A DNA stretch of 64,000 nucleotides from contig JAFMOC010000195.1 of assembly GCA_019802505.1 (NCBI GenBank), forward strand, positions 373,501-437,500. The letters run 5' to 3'. The DNA comes from Corydoras sp. C115 (lineage: Eukaryota; Chordata; Actinopteri; Siluriformes; Callichthyidae). How positions within the stretch are numbered: position 1 is the first letter of the stretch; every line of letters starts with the position of its first letter. The position numbers and the translations under genes were made by a program. Below are positions 11,901 to 26,720 of the stretch, piece by piece. The notes under the pieces were generated by a model, which was not told the DNA's origin, did not search any database, and saw nothing but the letters and a program-made list of their open reading frames with translations.

Positions 11901-14900
11901 CCTCCGGACTGCAGTCAGCGGCGGCTGCGGGGTCCAACGCGGCCCATTACACGGCGACGTGCGGCGAGAAGACAAAGACACGAGAGGCATCGATTCTGTT
12001 CGCCGCCGAGACAAAGTCGTCGTCCAAAACGGCGGCGTGAGATCAGAGTCCGGCTCGATGACTATTATCCTGTAAATGGTTTGTAATTAAGATGCAGAAA
12101 ATGTTATTTAATGCCTGGCTGTACTCAAATTACACAGCTAATCCGGAAAGAGAATTCCTTTGTGCCCGAATGACCGAGTACCGTCCTGTCTCCATCTTTT
12201 TAATTAAACCCACGACGACCTCCGGGTTCTCTTGATCTGTCCCTTTTCTTGTGGTGCGATTTGGAATTAGCGAGGAGGTTTTTTTTGTTTTTTTTTCTCT
12301 CCACTTCAGAACGTTGGAGACAAAAGCAACACGCGATAACGACGGCGACTCTGCAGGTGTAATTAAAAACACCGCTATTAAACCTTTATTCACGCAAAGT
12401 AATTAGGACTCACTCACAGAGAACAAAGCATGGACTCCACTCTATGGGTCTAACATCTGATCTAACATCTGATTGGCTGTAGAAAGCCTCCCAATGACTT
12501 ACTATAAAGATGGACTGCGTGTAACAATGGGATTTATTGATGTAGCTATGAAGATGGCGCTAGAGGAGCAATGCGCTTTGAGGTCTAGGTTGATAACTGG
12601 GTTCGGATGCGGCGGTTCGTCCTGCCTGTGCAGCTATCGGTTGCTGGGACATTGGGCTGCGTAAGACTACGACTGCCCTCAGTGTAGACTGCCTCGAAAA
12701 TACCAAAGCTTCCCTTATTGTTTGGTTATTTTGCAAAAAAGGAAGACCGATGGTCTGTACGTACCTCGTCCCAGCTGAAGGAGACCACCCCGGCCTCCTC
12801 CCCGTCCTGAACCCTGATCTGTCCATGCAGTGGTGCTTCCTCGACGGTGAACTCGATCTGATTGGCTCGGTAGAAGGCATGTGTGACGTTAAGCACCTCC
12901 TCGGAAAGTGCCACGCTCCCCCCCTCCCTCACGGTGAAGTTCACCGCCTGGACAGGTATGAACCGAGGCACGATGTTCAACTGGACCGTCACGTCCTCCA
13001 CCGTGGTGAATCCGTTGCTGACGTCCACGGTGAAATTGTCGCGTCCTTGCGAAGTCGACACGTAGATGAGAAGGTCGTTATTTATGTCCTCTTGCGTGAA
13101 GCTCTGGACGTAGTCCACCATGCTGTCAGAGCCGTTGATGAATCTCACCACGTGCCCCAGAGCTGGGGGCTCCTTAATGCTGAACGTCATCTCGGACGGC
13201 AGGATGTCGGCCTGCTCCACCTGGAAAACGGTACGATGGGTTTAAGCGTTTGCACGGAATTAAGAATATGTCTTAATTATTCATTCATTCATTATCTTCT
13301 GCTTTATCCTTTAGTAGGGTCGCGGTGGGGGGGGTTCACCATGCCCATCCAGGGGAGAACGTTTCGGGCGCTGGGCAGATACACCCAGGACAGGGCGCCA
13401 ATCCTTCGCTGGGCACACACTCACTCACACAAACACACTCTATATGGGGCAATTTGGAGAACTCAATTAACTTGATCCATGTTTTTGGACTGTGGGAGGA
13501 AACCGGAGAACCCGGAGGAAACCCACGCGGACACGGGGAGAACATGGAAACTCCACCCAGATGAGGATTCGAACCGGGAATCCCTAGTACTGAGAGGAGA
13601 ACATGCTAAACCACTAAGCCACCCTGCCGCCCTAAGAATATCTATTAATTAAAATGATTAAAATGTCTTATTTTCAGTCTTATACTTCACTGAAGTTGCA
13701 ATGTCATCGTTGTCCTCATCATGTCCATATTTGGCACTCGGGAATGTCGCTGGATTGCGAAAATAAATTGGGTTTTTGAAGAATGACCTACGTTTTGTTG
13801 AAGCAGATAGCGAGGATAGTGGTCTAATCACCTGTTTTAAAACTTTTAAAGTTGTCCTTAATTAACCCTAGAGTGAAATGACCCCCTAGCCCCACCTTTA
13901 CAAGACATTACCAAGGTGACTGTTAACTGGTACGAGGAATATTTGGATGTTCATCTCATGGTTCTCAATATTTACAGTTGATTCAATCAGGAGCTCTATT
14001 CGTGTTCAGCTCTAATGGGTCTACAAACATCACCAAACATAAAGCAGAACTTCTTACCTTCAGATGATGCTGATCGATAAACAAATGTTCCTCCTCGTAC
14101 CCAACGATGACCTCGTTGATGGTGACCTGCGGCTCAGAGAAATATCCTTGCTTAAGGATTTTAATTCTGAAGGTTCCCTCCTCAGACAGTCCTTTGGCAT
14201 GCACCGTGAAACTGAATGAATCCACGGAGGGGAGGCTTTGATCACTGTGCTCGTAGGACACCACGCCTTTCTTCAGGTCGTCTTGGGTGAACTCGGTGGC
14301 TTCGATTCCACTGACGAAGATCCGGCCAGCGCGAGGAGGCTCGTTGATTTCGTACATGATTTCGGCGGCTCGTCTGATGTCCATGTTGGAGTCGGTGCCC
14401 AGCAGGCTGGTGTCTAGGACCTTGGCGCTGCCATGGTCTACGACGGTCATGGTGTTGTTGACTACATGGAGGTACGGCTCACCGGCCTCCACCTGGAGCA
14501 GGGCCGTGGTCTTGTGCAGGCCGTCGGACACCTGCAGTTGAAACCGATCCCGATCGGCGCCGTGATGGACGAACAGGACTCCCCCGTCTCTCAGGTCCGC
14601 CTGTGTGAAACGGTAAAGGGGCTGCGAGGGGTCTGCAGATGAGACTAGTCTACCTGAGAGGATTCCCACTCGGTTGTAAACCAACTGGGTGTCGTTAAAA
14701 TTCGGGTCCTCGTCGTTAAACAGGATATCGTCGGTGGTCAGCAAACGCTGGCCGTTTCTGACCACGTTAAAGGTTTTGTCGACGACCCTCTTGGGCACGT
14801 GATCGTTACTCGATTGAATTACGATATTGAATATTCCGCTGAGGACCTCGTCTCCTTCGGAATGTATGCGGGTGCTGTCCTTGGCGTCTTTGTACACGAG

Positions 14901-17900
14901 AAAAGAGAACTGATCCTGGCTGGTCCCAGAGCCGTCATGTTTATAGATGAGTCTGTTCAACAGTAAGTCCTCATTGCTGAAGACTCGGATGGCTCCCTCA
15001 AATCTTGGCACGCCAGGAGGCGAGTCCCTGATGAGATGCCCGTATCTGGGGTCTTGGGAAATCCGGTACACAAAGTCGGTGCTCCTCGGCGTCTGGACCC
15101 AGAGATATTCTTTATTCAGCATGCTTTCGTTCCCCTCCAGCACCACCAGCCTCTCATTAGTCAGCACTGGAACGTCATCTGAGTTGGTTTCGATGCTGAT
15201 GGGGTAAGTGTACAGCTGCGTACTTATGTATTGCTTATCTATTTCTAGTTTAAACTGAAAAAAGTCCTCGGTGTCATCGGTATCATGGGCTTGGAGTTTG
15301 TAACTTAGAAGTCCTGAATCAACATCATGTTGGGTAAAGCTGTCTCCTTCTCCCAAATCGATATCCTGCATCATCAGAGCACCGAGCGTTGGCTGCCTCC
15401 AGATGATGTATTTGATTGAAGATGACTCTGTGGTCTTGCCAAATACCTCAGCCTGCATCTCTGATTGTGTTATAACCACTGGCTCCCCATCTAAGACATT
15501 AATAGGAACCATTTTGGACATTCCAGTCTGCACGGGCATGATGTGAATCAGAAATAAGATGTCCGGCAGAGTAACCTGCCCAAGGTCAGCATCGAGATAA
15601 ATGTGCTCAGTCTCTTCATGCTGTAGATTGTCCGTCGTGGAAACGTACCAGAGTCGATTCTGCTCCAGATCAGACTGCTGGAACTGCGACACCTTCACCT
15701 GAGCACCATCGTCCTCAATAATTCGCAGCTCTCCAAACCGAAGAGGCTGCGTGACGTTGAAAACGACGTCTCCACCTCCAGGCATGGCAGACACGGCAAG
15801 GTTTTGTACTCCGATCGAGGCGTTGCTGCCCTTTATCAACTGGAGTCCGGTATTCGTCACCAGGGTCATTTGCGGATGAATAAACGTAAGTCCGAAATTG
15901 GTAGACTGGCTGTTTAGTTCGCCATCGGACACCTCCAGGGTGAGTCCAGGTACGAAGCCTCCGCTGTGGACATAGTAAATGAGTCCATCCTTCAGCTGTC
16001 TGCAGGTGAACTCCCACAGGCTCATGCCGGGGTGCTCTGCACTCTCCAGGTAACCATTCGGGGTGGGGTCTGAAGTGACTTTTACAATGAGCTTGTCGCA
16101 CCTGTTATCAGAATCGACTATTTTAATGAGGTTGGGGCTCAGGAGAGTGCGCCCGTTGGCGAGGACAGAAATGTTTCCGCCGCTAAGCTGGGGGGCGTCA
16201 TTAACAGGAACGATCTCCACTGGAAGAACGTACTTGTGAGGCATTGTCAAACACTCCGGGAGATTGGAACCAAGTGCTGCTACCTCCAGTTCGATCTGGT
16301 CATCGAATCTTTCGTTCCCGTCATGAAGATACTTGATCTTCTTGTTCACGACGTCCAGCAGCGTGAACTTTCGCGTGCGCCTCATGTTGACGTTCATGTC
16401 CACGAGTCCATACCAAGGATCACTCATCAGGGTGAAGATAATCTGCGACTGTCGTATCCCAGCCGCATTGAGATCGAGGGTTGGCTTGAGATTGGCTACA
16501 TCTATCGTGGCTTCTCCACCTTCAGAAACAAGCAGTGGAGTAATGTCCAAGAGCTTGGCAACGTTACGAAAGATCTCCGGCGTGTCCCGAGTGGGAACAC
16601 AGTGCCTTACGGTTGGTACGGCACTCACATATCTGATTCGCACCGGGGCTGTGGTTGTGGGCGTCTCAAAATCGTAGTAACTGGAATAGTCGTAGTCTTC
16701 TCCATCACATTTCACATTGACGTCTTTACTTATCAAAGCGTCCTGCAGCCCTCTATCCCTCTGGTTCACCTTAATTTCTCCTAAACAGCCAATAAAGGAC
16801 TCTGAAATGATCTCCTCCTCCATACGAGTCAGGAATTCATCCCGGAACACCTCTTTCATTTTCTCCTGGATACCTCCGATGTACAGGTTCCCCAGGAGTT
16901 CCAGATTCTGCTGTCCATTTAGAGGAAGCTTTACAGATTTGCTATCGACAGTGATGTCAAAACTGTTGGGATCAATTTGTATTTTTATCCTGTGCCACTG
17001 GTCATCCTCCAGCTTTACCTCATCGTTGGTTAGAACAACCATGCCTTCGCCGAGGTCTACCACACCCTTCAAGGAACCACTTGTTATTCCCAAGGCAATG
17101 AAATCCCCATTGTTTCCAGCATGGAATAAGAGTAGCGCGTCCTCGATGGTAGTTTTCATCAGGAATTCCATATTGCGAGAGCCGGTGTTTATCCAAGTCC
17201 AAGTTGGGAACGCGACAAACGACTCGGTGCTGACGAAGCTGGTGGCCTCGCCCTCTCCTGCATCAAACTCGGCGCTGCAGAAGTCCTTCGTATCGGAACA
17301 CACTGGCGCCATCGCGGACAGGATATCGAACTGATGGGACTCGAAGTGGACGTCGCTCATGCAGCCGCGAAGGAAGGGAACGGCGGTGTTGAGGTAATCC
17401 ACCTCCAGGTCTCTTACACCGCCGAGGAAAACGCCGATGTCTATGTTCAGCTCTTCTTTTTCTTGAATGTCGATAGAAGTTGACAGACTGTCCACCGTCA
17501 TATTCAGCGTGGCGTCTCCTAGAGTGAGCGACATGTGGTGATCCTGAAGATCATTTAATAAAACACCCACAGAGGACGACAGTGCCACCTCTCCCGAGCC
17601 CATTTCCATCCGAGCCTGTGAAAACAATTTGTGTTATTTAATATTTCCACTCGAATGTCTCCAAAGATTAAACGACAGGTGTTTTAAAGGAAGGAAAACA
17701 CAAATCCATCCTAAACACTGACACCTTACAAAGAACATTACACGTATTCTGTCAAAAAGGTGGCGTCTCCTCCAAAAAAAAATAACTTAACGTTTTTTTG
17801 TTTTGAATTGTTCGGAACGGTCCAATAGAGTGGCCACCATTCTTTACTGACTTAACCCCCTTGTTTAATTAATTGTAGATTAATTTGCCAGAGTTCATGT

Positions 17901-20900
17901 CATTAAGTTCATTAAGAATGGGAGAATAGAATGGCCTTGATACTTGATCATGGTGCGCAGCAAATCAAGATGTAGCTCTTATGGTCATCTTTTGGTTTCC
18001 CATGAAATTAAGGTTTCTCTGGTAAAATTTTCTACCAGTTTGACGCGTCACACACCTACCCTCCCAATAAAAAATCTGAAGCTGAATCCAAGATGGCGGC
18101 ATTCAAGATGTCCGCCATGTTGCTGACCTGACCTAGCAGGCTGTTTCTGGATTTGTTTTTGGATGCCCGATGAGTTGATTATTTGTCTGTTACCTGCAAC
18201 CTGCCATTCGTCATCTCCAGAGACAAGTAGTCCGTATTTCCGGCGGCCAGAAGGAGCAGCCCGTTGCGTCGTCCTGTCTTAAACCGCAGCGACAGCTGGA
18301 AGCTTGCGAGGTCCTGAACCGCATCTATTCGGCAGAAACTATCTCCAAAGTAGGAGACTGAAAGCAGAGCACACAGAGGAAGTTTCCAGTTTAATTCAGC
18401 TCCGTCTCAAAAAGGTCACGGCGAATGCTTTAGAGATTTATGAACGTCTGGACGGAGGCTGGGCTGCAGATTCCTCCCGGCTCCCGGGCCGTGTTCTTGG
18501 GTGTCTTGTCTCGGGTGCAAATCCTGCCACCTGCCTCGCACATTTCAGCAGAAAAAAAAAAAAAAGCTTCTAAATCAACAAGAAATTAAATCAAACAGGA
18601 AATGTAATGTCCTCCTCCTGCCTTCTCCCAAAAGATCTATACTGGGCAATAATGCTAGGTCTCTGTGAGGAAGGTTTCCATGGTACGAGCCAAGCGATAC
18701 AGACAGCCAGCCGAAATGGATGTTTCCAAACCACCCACACAGTTTTGGAAGAAAAGGCCAGTTGAGCGTGATTTTGGAATTCCCCTACTTCACAAGTAGA
18801 GGAACAAAAGTATCAGGACACGACCCCTTAATCACCAAATACGGTTTGATTAAATTTTCGCATTAAAAAAAAAAAAAATAAAAATAAATAAAAAAATCAA
18901 AGACCTAGGGATCTACCAATTCATTCATTCATTCATTATCATCCGCTTTATCCTATTTTAGGGTCGGGGGGGTGTTCCCCATGCCCATCCAGGGGAGAAC
19001 GTCTCGGGCGCTGGGCAGATACACCCAGGACAGGGCGCCAATCTATCACTGGGTACACACTCACTCACACAGACACACTCTATATGGGGCAATTTGGAGA
19101 ACTCAATTGACTTGATCCATGTTTTTGGACTGTAGGAGGAAACCGGAGAACCCGGAGGAAACCCATGCGGACACGGGGAGAACATGGAAACTCCACCCAG
19201 ATGGAGATTCGAATTCCCAATCGATTCCAATATTTGGGGAAGGTCCATCATGACTGTGGCCGTAGAGACCAAAGCCATTAACACCGTAACGGCACGGCTG
19301 GATGAGTTTGGTGTAGAAGTAGAAGAACTTAACTGACCTCGATCCTATTAAGCCCCTATGGTATGAACTAGAACTGAGATTGCAAGCCTGGTCTTTATTA
19401 TTCATCAGTGTCTGAGCTCAGAGAGAGGATCCCATAATGTTAAACAGTTTGATGATAAATCATAAGCACTGTACACAGAATAAACCACAGCTTGTATAAA
19501 TAAATACAAACTCAGGTTCCCTTTGGTTCTGCCGGCTATGTAGTTACCAAGATAAAAGGTTCTAAGTATTTCAGGACAATTATGACGCTGGAATTCTGCG
19601 GTAAACTGAAAGGATCCCACGAGAACTTAATTACAGACTCTGCAAAGGGACTGATTTCAGCTCACGCTTCATCCAGCTTCGTTATACATATTCCATCCAT
19701 CCATCCATCCGTCCATCCATTATCTTCCGCTTTATCCTATATTAGGGTCGTGGGGGGGTTCCCCATGTCCATCCAGGGGAGAATGTTTTAGGCGCTGGGC
19801 AGACACACTCAGGACAGGGTGCCAATCTATCGCTGGGCACACCACTCATTCACACAAACACACTATATGGGGCAATTTGGAGAACTCAATTGACTTTGAT
19901 CCATGTTTTTTGGACTGTGGGAGGAAACCGGAGAACCCGGAGGAAGCCCACGTGTACACGGGGAGAACATGGAGACTCCACCCAGATTGGGATTCTAACC
20001 GGGAATCCCCAGCGCTGAGAGGAGAACATGCTAAACCACTAAGCCATCGTGCCGCCACGTTATTCATATTATATTGGTGTATGTGATGGCAGTGATGGCA
20101 CCGGACCGGCTACATCCACCTGGCCTGTTGTTCGGCACCGATCACAACGAGTTCATCTGCTCCATGTTGGGGAACGAAGCAGAAGCAGGGGGATCAATTG
20201 CCCCCCGGGTAAAAAAAAGAGAGAAGACGGAGCAAGAAGCAAAAAAAAAAGAGAGCGGCGAGAACGTGAGGCAGTGGATTATTATGTTAACTGAGGGATC
20301 ATGTTCCGCTTTATGGTACCCGTGGTGGATCCATACGGGAGGGGAGGAGAGGATGAAATACGAGCGTGAGGAAGTCAAACAAAGTCCGCCGGCTGCTACA
20401 CGGCTTCACGCCGTGCCCGAGGCAGCCGGAGCGAACCGAGCATGCCCAGAACGTCGGAGACGGGCCGCTTTCTGACATTAGAGCCAGCATGTGAGCGGCT
20501 GGAACCCATTACAGCTTCAGGATTATATGAAATAGCACACATGTGTTTGAGAACCCAGGGCTGCCAGCGGAGTTCAGCAAGTTTCACGGATACGTTATGG
20601 GTTTTCGGGTTTTCGGGTCCTCGTCTGGGAAGGAGCCGCGTCGCCTTCGCCTTCTAACCAAGAAGTTTCTTATTCATGTTCATTGAATAATTTATTCTTT
20701 GGATCGGAAAGAAGCCGCCGCTGCTGGACCGTTCTCTCTTTAAGATGCAGATTAAAATAGAGAAGAGGAAATAAAAAGAACGTCATCGATCAAAAGAGCA
20801 CCAAGCGACAAACTGGGAGACGACTGTGCGTCCTAAAAACTTTCTATTATCATGCAGTAGGCCCCGCCCCTTTTGGGGATTTATAACCCTGCACTAGGGC

Positions 20901-23900
20901 TGGAAGTCATTTGAGTAAACCTGAGGTTTGAACCCCCCAACAATCAAATTGAGAGCCCTTCACCTTTATCCCTAATCCCCCCCCCCCTTCCCCAGTTTAG
21001 TCCCACTGACCTCCTCCTGCACCCGGTTCAGCCAATCAAAGGAGCCTCTGGACTTAATTTAAGTTCATTTACTCGAGCAGTCGATTACGTTTAAAACTAA
21101 ACTCCAAACTCAATCAGACGCTGAATGTCCAGGTCCAGACCCCCGGTGACCCCTGAGATCTGCACGAGGAACACCGAGTGCAGAAGGTTCCTGGTTCTGG
21201 CAGTTGGATATTTTTTTCCTGCAGCCCATAATAAACACTAGACCTTTAATATATATTTAGGTTAGACCTGCTGTTTATAGCTTTGTAAGTCTTCGGCACC
21301 GTTTCAGGGCATTTGGGGGCCCCAAGAAAAATGCCCCAATTACCAAATATTGTTTACTTGAGTTAAGTAGTAATTTTAAGCAATTAATGGGAGGGGCCTC
21401 CTTGAGGAGGATTCCGATAACAGCGTCTTTGTACTTCACTGCACTGACCGACACAGAATTTAAAGGGGCGCTCACACATTTTGTCATTGTTATTGTCTGA
21501 AGGCCCCGAGCCACCTCGGGCCCTATGCAGTTGGTTGGTTTGCTTGCCCTGTTGCACCAAGCCAGGACAGTTAGTATCTTCAGGCTTCAGACTAACACGT
21601 CTTTGGGAAGTGGGCGTCGGCTCTACAGGCCGTTCAGGCGACGAGGTGTTAACCTCCCAGCAGAGCAGCGAGTTCTCCCGCTCCGTCGTTCTTGTTTTAA
21701 AGCAAGACTGATGTACAGTGAATGTTTTCCGTTAAACGTCAGTTTAAAAGTCCGAACTAAACCGAGTCTGAGCTCGTGAAACTGATGGTATTGATTCGGG
21801 TAATTGCGAAGCTGAATGCCACGCTTGTTTGGTAATTACAGGGTCCGGGCTCCGGATCATTTGTCTCTGTAGCCTCGCGGATGTTTTGGTGGCAGCACAA
21901 ATTCATAAATCAGTAAATACGATCTGGAATATCTGGATCAAGGGTTCCTTTTTGGGGGGTATTTGGGGGGTCCATACATTCAGTTTCCACCGATGGATAT
22001 AAACAATCAAACGCTCATTTCGGACTGTGGTCTGCCTCTAACATTGTGAAAACAGTTTGGGGAAGGCCTTCATATGACGGATGATGGCGCATGACTGCGT
22101 CACAGTGTCACTCATCAACCAGATTAGAGCTCACAGAGGTAGAACTGCCTAACCTCCAGTAAAGAGAACGAAATGTGCTTCGGAACATCACATTTCGTAC
22201 CAGTCCCATTCCTGCTGAGCGTATGCGTTCTGGGACGTGTGGGCCACATTATGTTGATATACAAGGGCCACCTTTTGACTCACATGCAGTTTGGCCGGCA
22301 GACAGCGGGGGCAGCAGCGCTGCATCTCGGCCAAGGATAAAAGTGCGCCACCTCCATCTGCTAAGCAGCAGTTGATGTGAGAGATGCCCGGTGCATTCTC
22401 ATTCTGCTGCCTGTGTGCAGGACACAGTCGGCACTTCTGGAGATTTAAATACAGGCCTTTCCCGGTTGTTTAGCTTTGGAAAGTAAACAGTAATCCAAAT
22501 AATCCCGAGTACAATAAAAAACATTCAGTAAGCAGAAGGTCTGCGTGTGACACTCGCTGATATGTTCACACAACGCAGAATGCACGGTGGGTTTATCCTT
22601 AAGGCAAATGGGCTACGTTTGAGCCGAGTCCCCCGTCACACGCTGGTCAATAAGTTACGGAGCTGTTTATGTTCGTCTGAAAGAGCATAACTCTTCTGTG
22701 CTGCAGTGTTTACAAGGGGTTTGGAATTTGTGTACCGTGTGGTTGACAGGCGCACAAGAACCTCAATGATGTTTATGAGAGTGTGTGTGTGTGTGTGTGG
22801 GGTGGGGGTTCTCACTCCAGTCTGACCAGCTGGCTGTGATGACTGGATTACCAGATGATGAAGATCGCTCTAATCATGATTATGCCATGAGTGTTATATA
22901 TTAAGGTGGTTGTATAGCCAAAGATTGGAGGTGCAGCGATGCAGCGGAATTCCTTGTGCAAGGCGGACATTGCAATCATGAGGACCATCCACCACCCTAA
23001 TGATATCTGCTGATCATTAGAGAACAGCGTTAAGGGGAAGAAGAGAAACAGATGGAGCACAGAACCACAAAGTGCGTGTGTATGGAAGGTGGAGCTGAGA
23101 ACCTAATAAAGCGTCGGCGTTCTGATCGAGGAAGATTCCTGCACATCGCCGCGCTGGCACCATCCGTGTCCCGGCGTTTATATCAACACCCGTCCCACCC
23201 TGCGGCCTCCCGCGAGGGGCCGTCCCCCCCTGCGGAGAGCGTTCCCGTCATGAAACCTGGAAGGCGATGGAATCCAGAAGGTCTCTGGATTTATTCCCGT
23301 CTCCTCGGATCCTCAGATGAGGCGAGCCGAGCTGCCGCACGAAAGGCGTCCAGTCATTCTTAAGTCTTTAGCTCAATGGATTTGGTTCGATAGCACGTTT
23401 GCCTCTCAGCGCTAGGGATTCCCGGTTCGAATCCCCATCTGGGTGGAGTTTCCATGTTCTCCCCGTGTCCGCGTGGGTTTCCTCCGGGTTCTCCGGTTTC
23501 CTCCCACAGTCCAAAAAACATGGATCAAGTCAATTGAGTTCTCCAAATTGCCCCATATAGAGCGTGTCTGTGTGAGTGAGTGTGTGCCCAGCGATGGACT
23601 GGCGCCCTGTCCAGGGTTTATCTGCCCAACGCCCGAAACGTTCTCCCCTGGATGGGCATGGGGAACCCCCCTCGCGACCCTAATAAAGGATAAAGCGGGA
23701 GATAATGAATGAATGAATGATGAATTACGAGTGCGTTCCTCCGGCGCGGTTCAGATCTCGGTCTCTGGGATTTAACTGCCCTCTCGCCGCCATCACATCC
23801 ACCACATGCATGTTCTATGTTCACGTCCATACCATTACACGTAGCATGAAGCCTGGACGTTGGTTCTGATAACCCGGCGCTGTGCGAACCACGGCTTCGT

Positions 23901-26674
23901 GCAACCGCCGCCGCCGCCGCTAAACACGGAATCCACGTCTATAAATAATCTCGGGGCTTTGCTGATTCCTCGCTGTGCGCTGACATCATGGCACAGGGAG
24001 TTGGGTGTAATTAAAATTCCAGAACCCACCACTTCAGTGGAGTCGCTCCGAACGACGTGCCGCGCACGCCGCCGTCGTGGAGGACTTCAAAAGTCAGCGG
24101 CTTCAAAAATCAGCCGGAGCCACCAGGCACCGGGAACCTTAGGCCGCCGGCTTCAAGGCGAACGCAGTCGGCGTAATGAAGTCGTATATGAAACGCAGGT
24201 CTGATCTGAGGAAACATCGGGAGGTAGTTTGCCTCGCGGCGCGTTTCACCTATAAAACATCCATAATGAGCGCCGTAAAGCCTGCACTAACGAGCGCCAC
24301 GTTATTAAGGACAATTAGGAGCATTTACAAGTTTATAGAGTCTAAATCACACTGCGTTCATTCCCAAGTTATTCAAGGCGGTTGTGCAACAGACTCTTTT
24401 TGTAAATACATTGGGGCGGTGGGGCGGGGCGGCGGGGCATCTCCACCTTACGCGAAGACGATCCTGGATTGGCTCTTCTACTGGGCAGGATAAAGGACCC
24501 TTAAATGTGGATTCTGCATGTCCTCCATGTGCATGCATGGGCTCCTCCACCCATGTTCCCAAAATGTGGAGATGCTGAATCTCTCCATGACTGTATCACA
24601 TGGTCTCTACCTGTTCCTGTTGTCTAGACCTTTAACTCTTTAATAAACAGACAAAACGTGCAAACATCAGCACATTGTCTTAAAATTCTTCCTAAGTCTG
24701 AATCCCGAAACCGAGGTGACGCCTGCCACTTACATTTACATTTACATTCACATTCGGTCATTTATTGGACACTTTTATCCAAAGCGACTGACAAGGTGAG
24801 CACAGGGTTCATCACAACATCCCTGCAGCAATGAGGGTTAAGGGTCTCGCTCAAGGACCCACACTGGTAACTTCAGTGGACCTGGGATTTGAACCCACAA
24901 CCTTCAGATTGACAGCCCAATGCCCTAAACACTGAGCTACTGTTCGGATCTTTTGATTTTGAAAAAGGCAGAAAGAACGAGCCTATGCCAAAACGGTCGT
25001 CTCAACTCATTTATTGAGAACAAAGAAAACTTCATGAACACCGTCAGTAACTCACGCTGGCCAGCGGGTCTGCCATCCTAAGAGTTCAGAAGCCGTGTCT
25101 GCCTCCGCGTCTCCGAGTGATAGAGCGCCCCCGCAGTGTTTACCTGTGTATATATCCGTTAAGTCTAATTCCCGCCCCTTAACTGTCTAAGCCAATCACA
25201 AATTACCAGCCATAGCCATTACCAGCAATAATCAGCCAATCCAAGACCAGTATTTTGGTTCAAACCTAGCGTGCCCCACCCCACTTCCTAATGGCAGCAG
25301 GAACCCATAAGAGTCCTTTGTTTGAATGCAAACTTTTGGTCATTTTGAGACTCTTATTATGTGCACGTAATTTAAAATTCCTGACACTACCGCTCCCTCA
25401 CTGAGCTACCGCTGAGCTACCGCTGAGCTACCACTGAGCTACCGCTGCCACTTGGGTTTTATTTACCAGACAGGCACAATGACAGATCAGCGGTTAGGTT
25501 CGTTATCCAGAACCCTGATTAAAGGACGGGGCCGGTCGCTCGAGCCGTAACGACCTGCGTGGCGAGATGTTCCATGTTATACCATTTATTTTGCTCACTT
25601 CAGGACTTTGGGATACGACTGCCTCCCTGTACGGAAAGGAAAAGTGTTTTTCGGGGGCTTCGTTCCATTAAACTGTGGGGCCCAGCGCCAGAGCGGTGGC
25701 GGGGGAGGGGATCGAGGGGGACCAGGGTAGCAGTGCAGGCGCAGGACACCATCTGGACATTTATACCTTCATCATAGTGAGATGTCTTACTTTCCCCTCC
25801 CCCCCTCCTGGGTCTCCGTTACACATAACTCAGAAATCCCCCCCGTTTGGCACGAAGTCCAAAGGAAATGCCTCCTCGTCTCGGAGGGCTCCCTCTGAGA
25901 ACCCGGAGAGAGTTCCCGAATGTAAAATCAACAGATCGGTTCACACAGTGGAGTCCCGGATGTCCTTGCGATGTGAGAACTTGGGGCTGCGTTCACATGC
26001 TCCCCTCGTTCGCCTTGTTCGTCCTGCGCGTGAACCCGGCACGTCGGCATCTTGTCCGCCGCGACGTTCATCATCCGTATGACCCCGCCCATTGGTGCCG
26101 CGCGAAATAACACAGGGCTGAAGGACCGTACCGTGTGCCGGAGAACGGGGGCGAGGCCGCCTCACGTGCCTCCGGCACAAAGAGTTCCTCTGTGAGCTCC
26201 GGGCGGCGCTCTTCAGGGCGGGACCTCTGACTTTACCTCAATTATCACCAAACGGCCTGTTTATTTATGGTGCGGTGAGAGTAATGAGGCAGCCACGCCG
26301 CTCCATCACACCCTCGCTTTGGGAAAACCGTACACATGTGTGGAACTCGTCCACTCTCCCTCCATCCCCTCCGATTCCTCTACCAGGTGATTAGTTGGCG
26401 GTCGTTATCTTAGCGATCTGACGAGGTCCCGTAGCGAGGAGCTCCACGGCGCTGGTGTGGGATTCCTGCAGCCGTCCCGGTTTCAGGGTTCTGGGAAAAT
26501 TTCCCCGAGTATCAGCGGCTTGAATTTGCCGATGCAGCAGGATCGGGCTGTTTGCTTTCTGTTGGGGTTGATGGAACCGCCAGCTGTGCTATCTGCACTA
26601 AATAGCTACCCTGAGCGCAGCTGCACAGCGGGCGCATTGTGTGAACATTCAGCCATGAGCTCACGGCTGGACAG

Positions 26675-26720
<46 letters not shown>

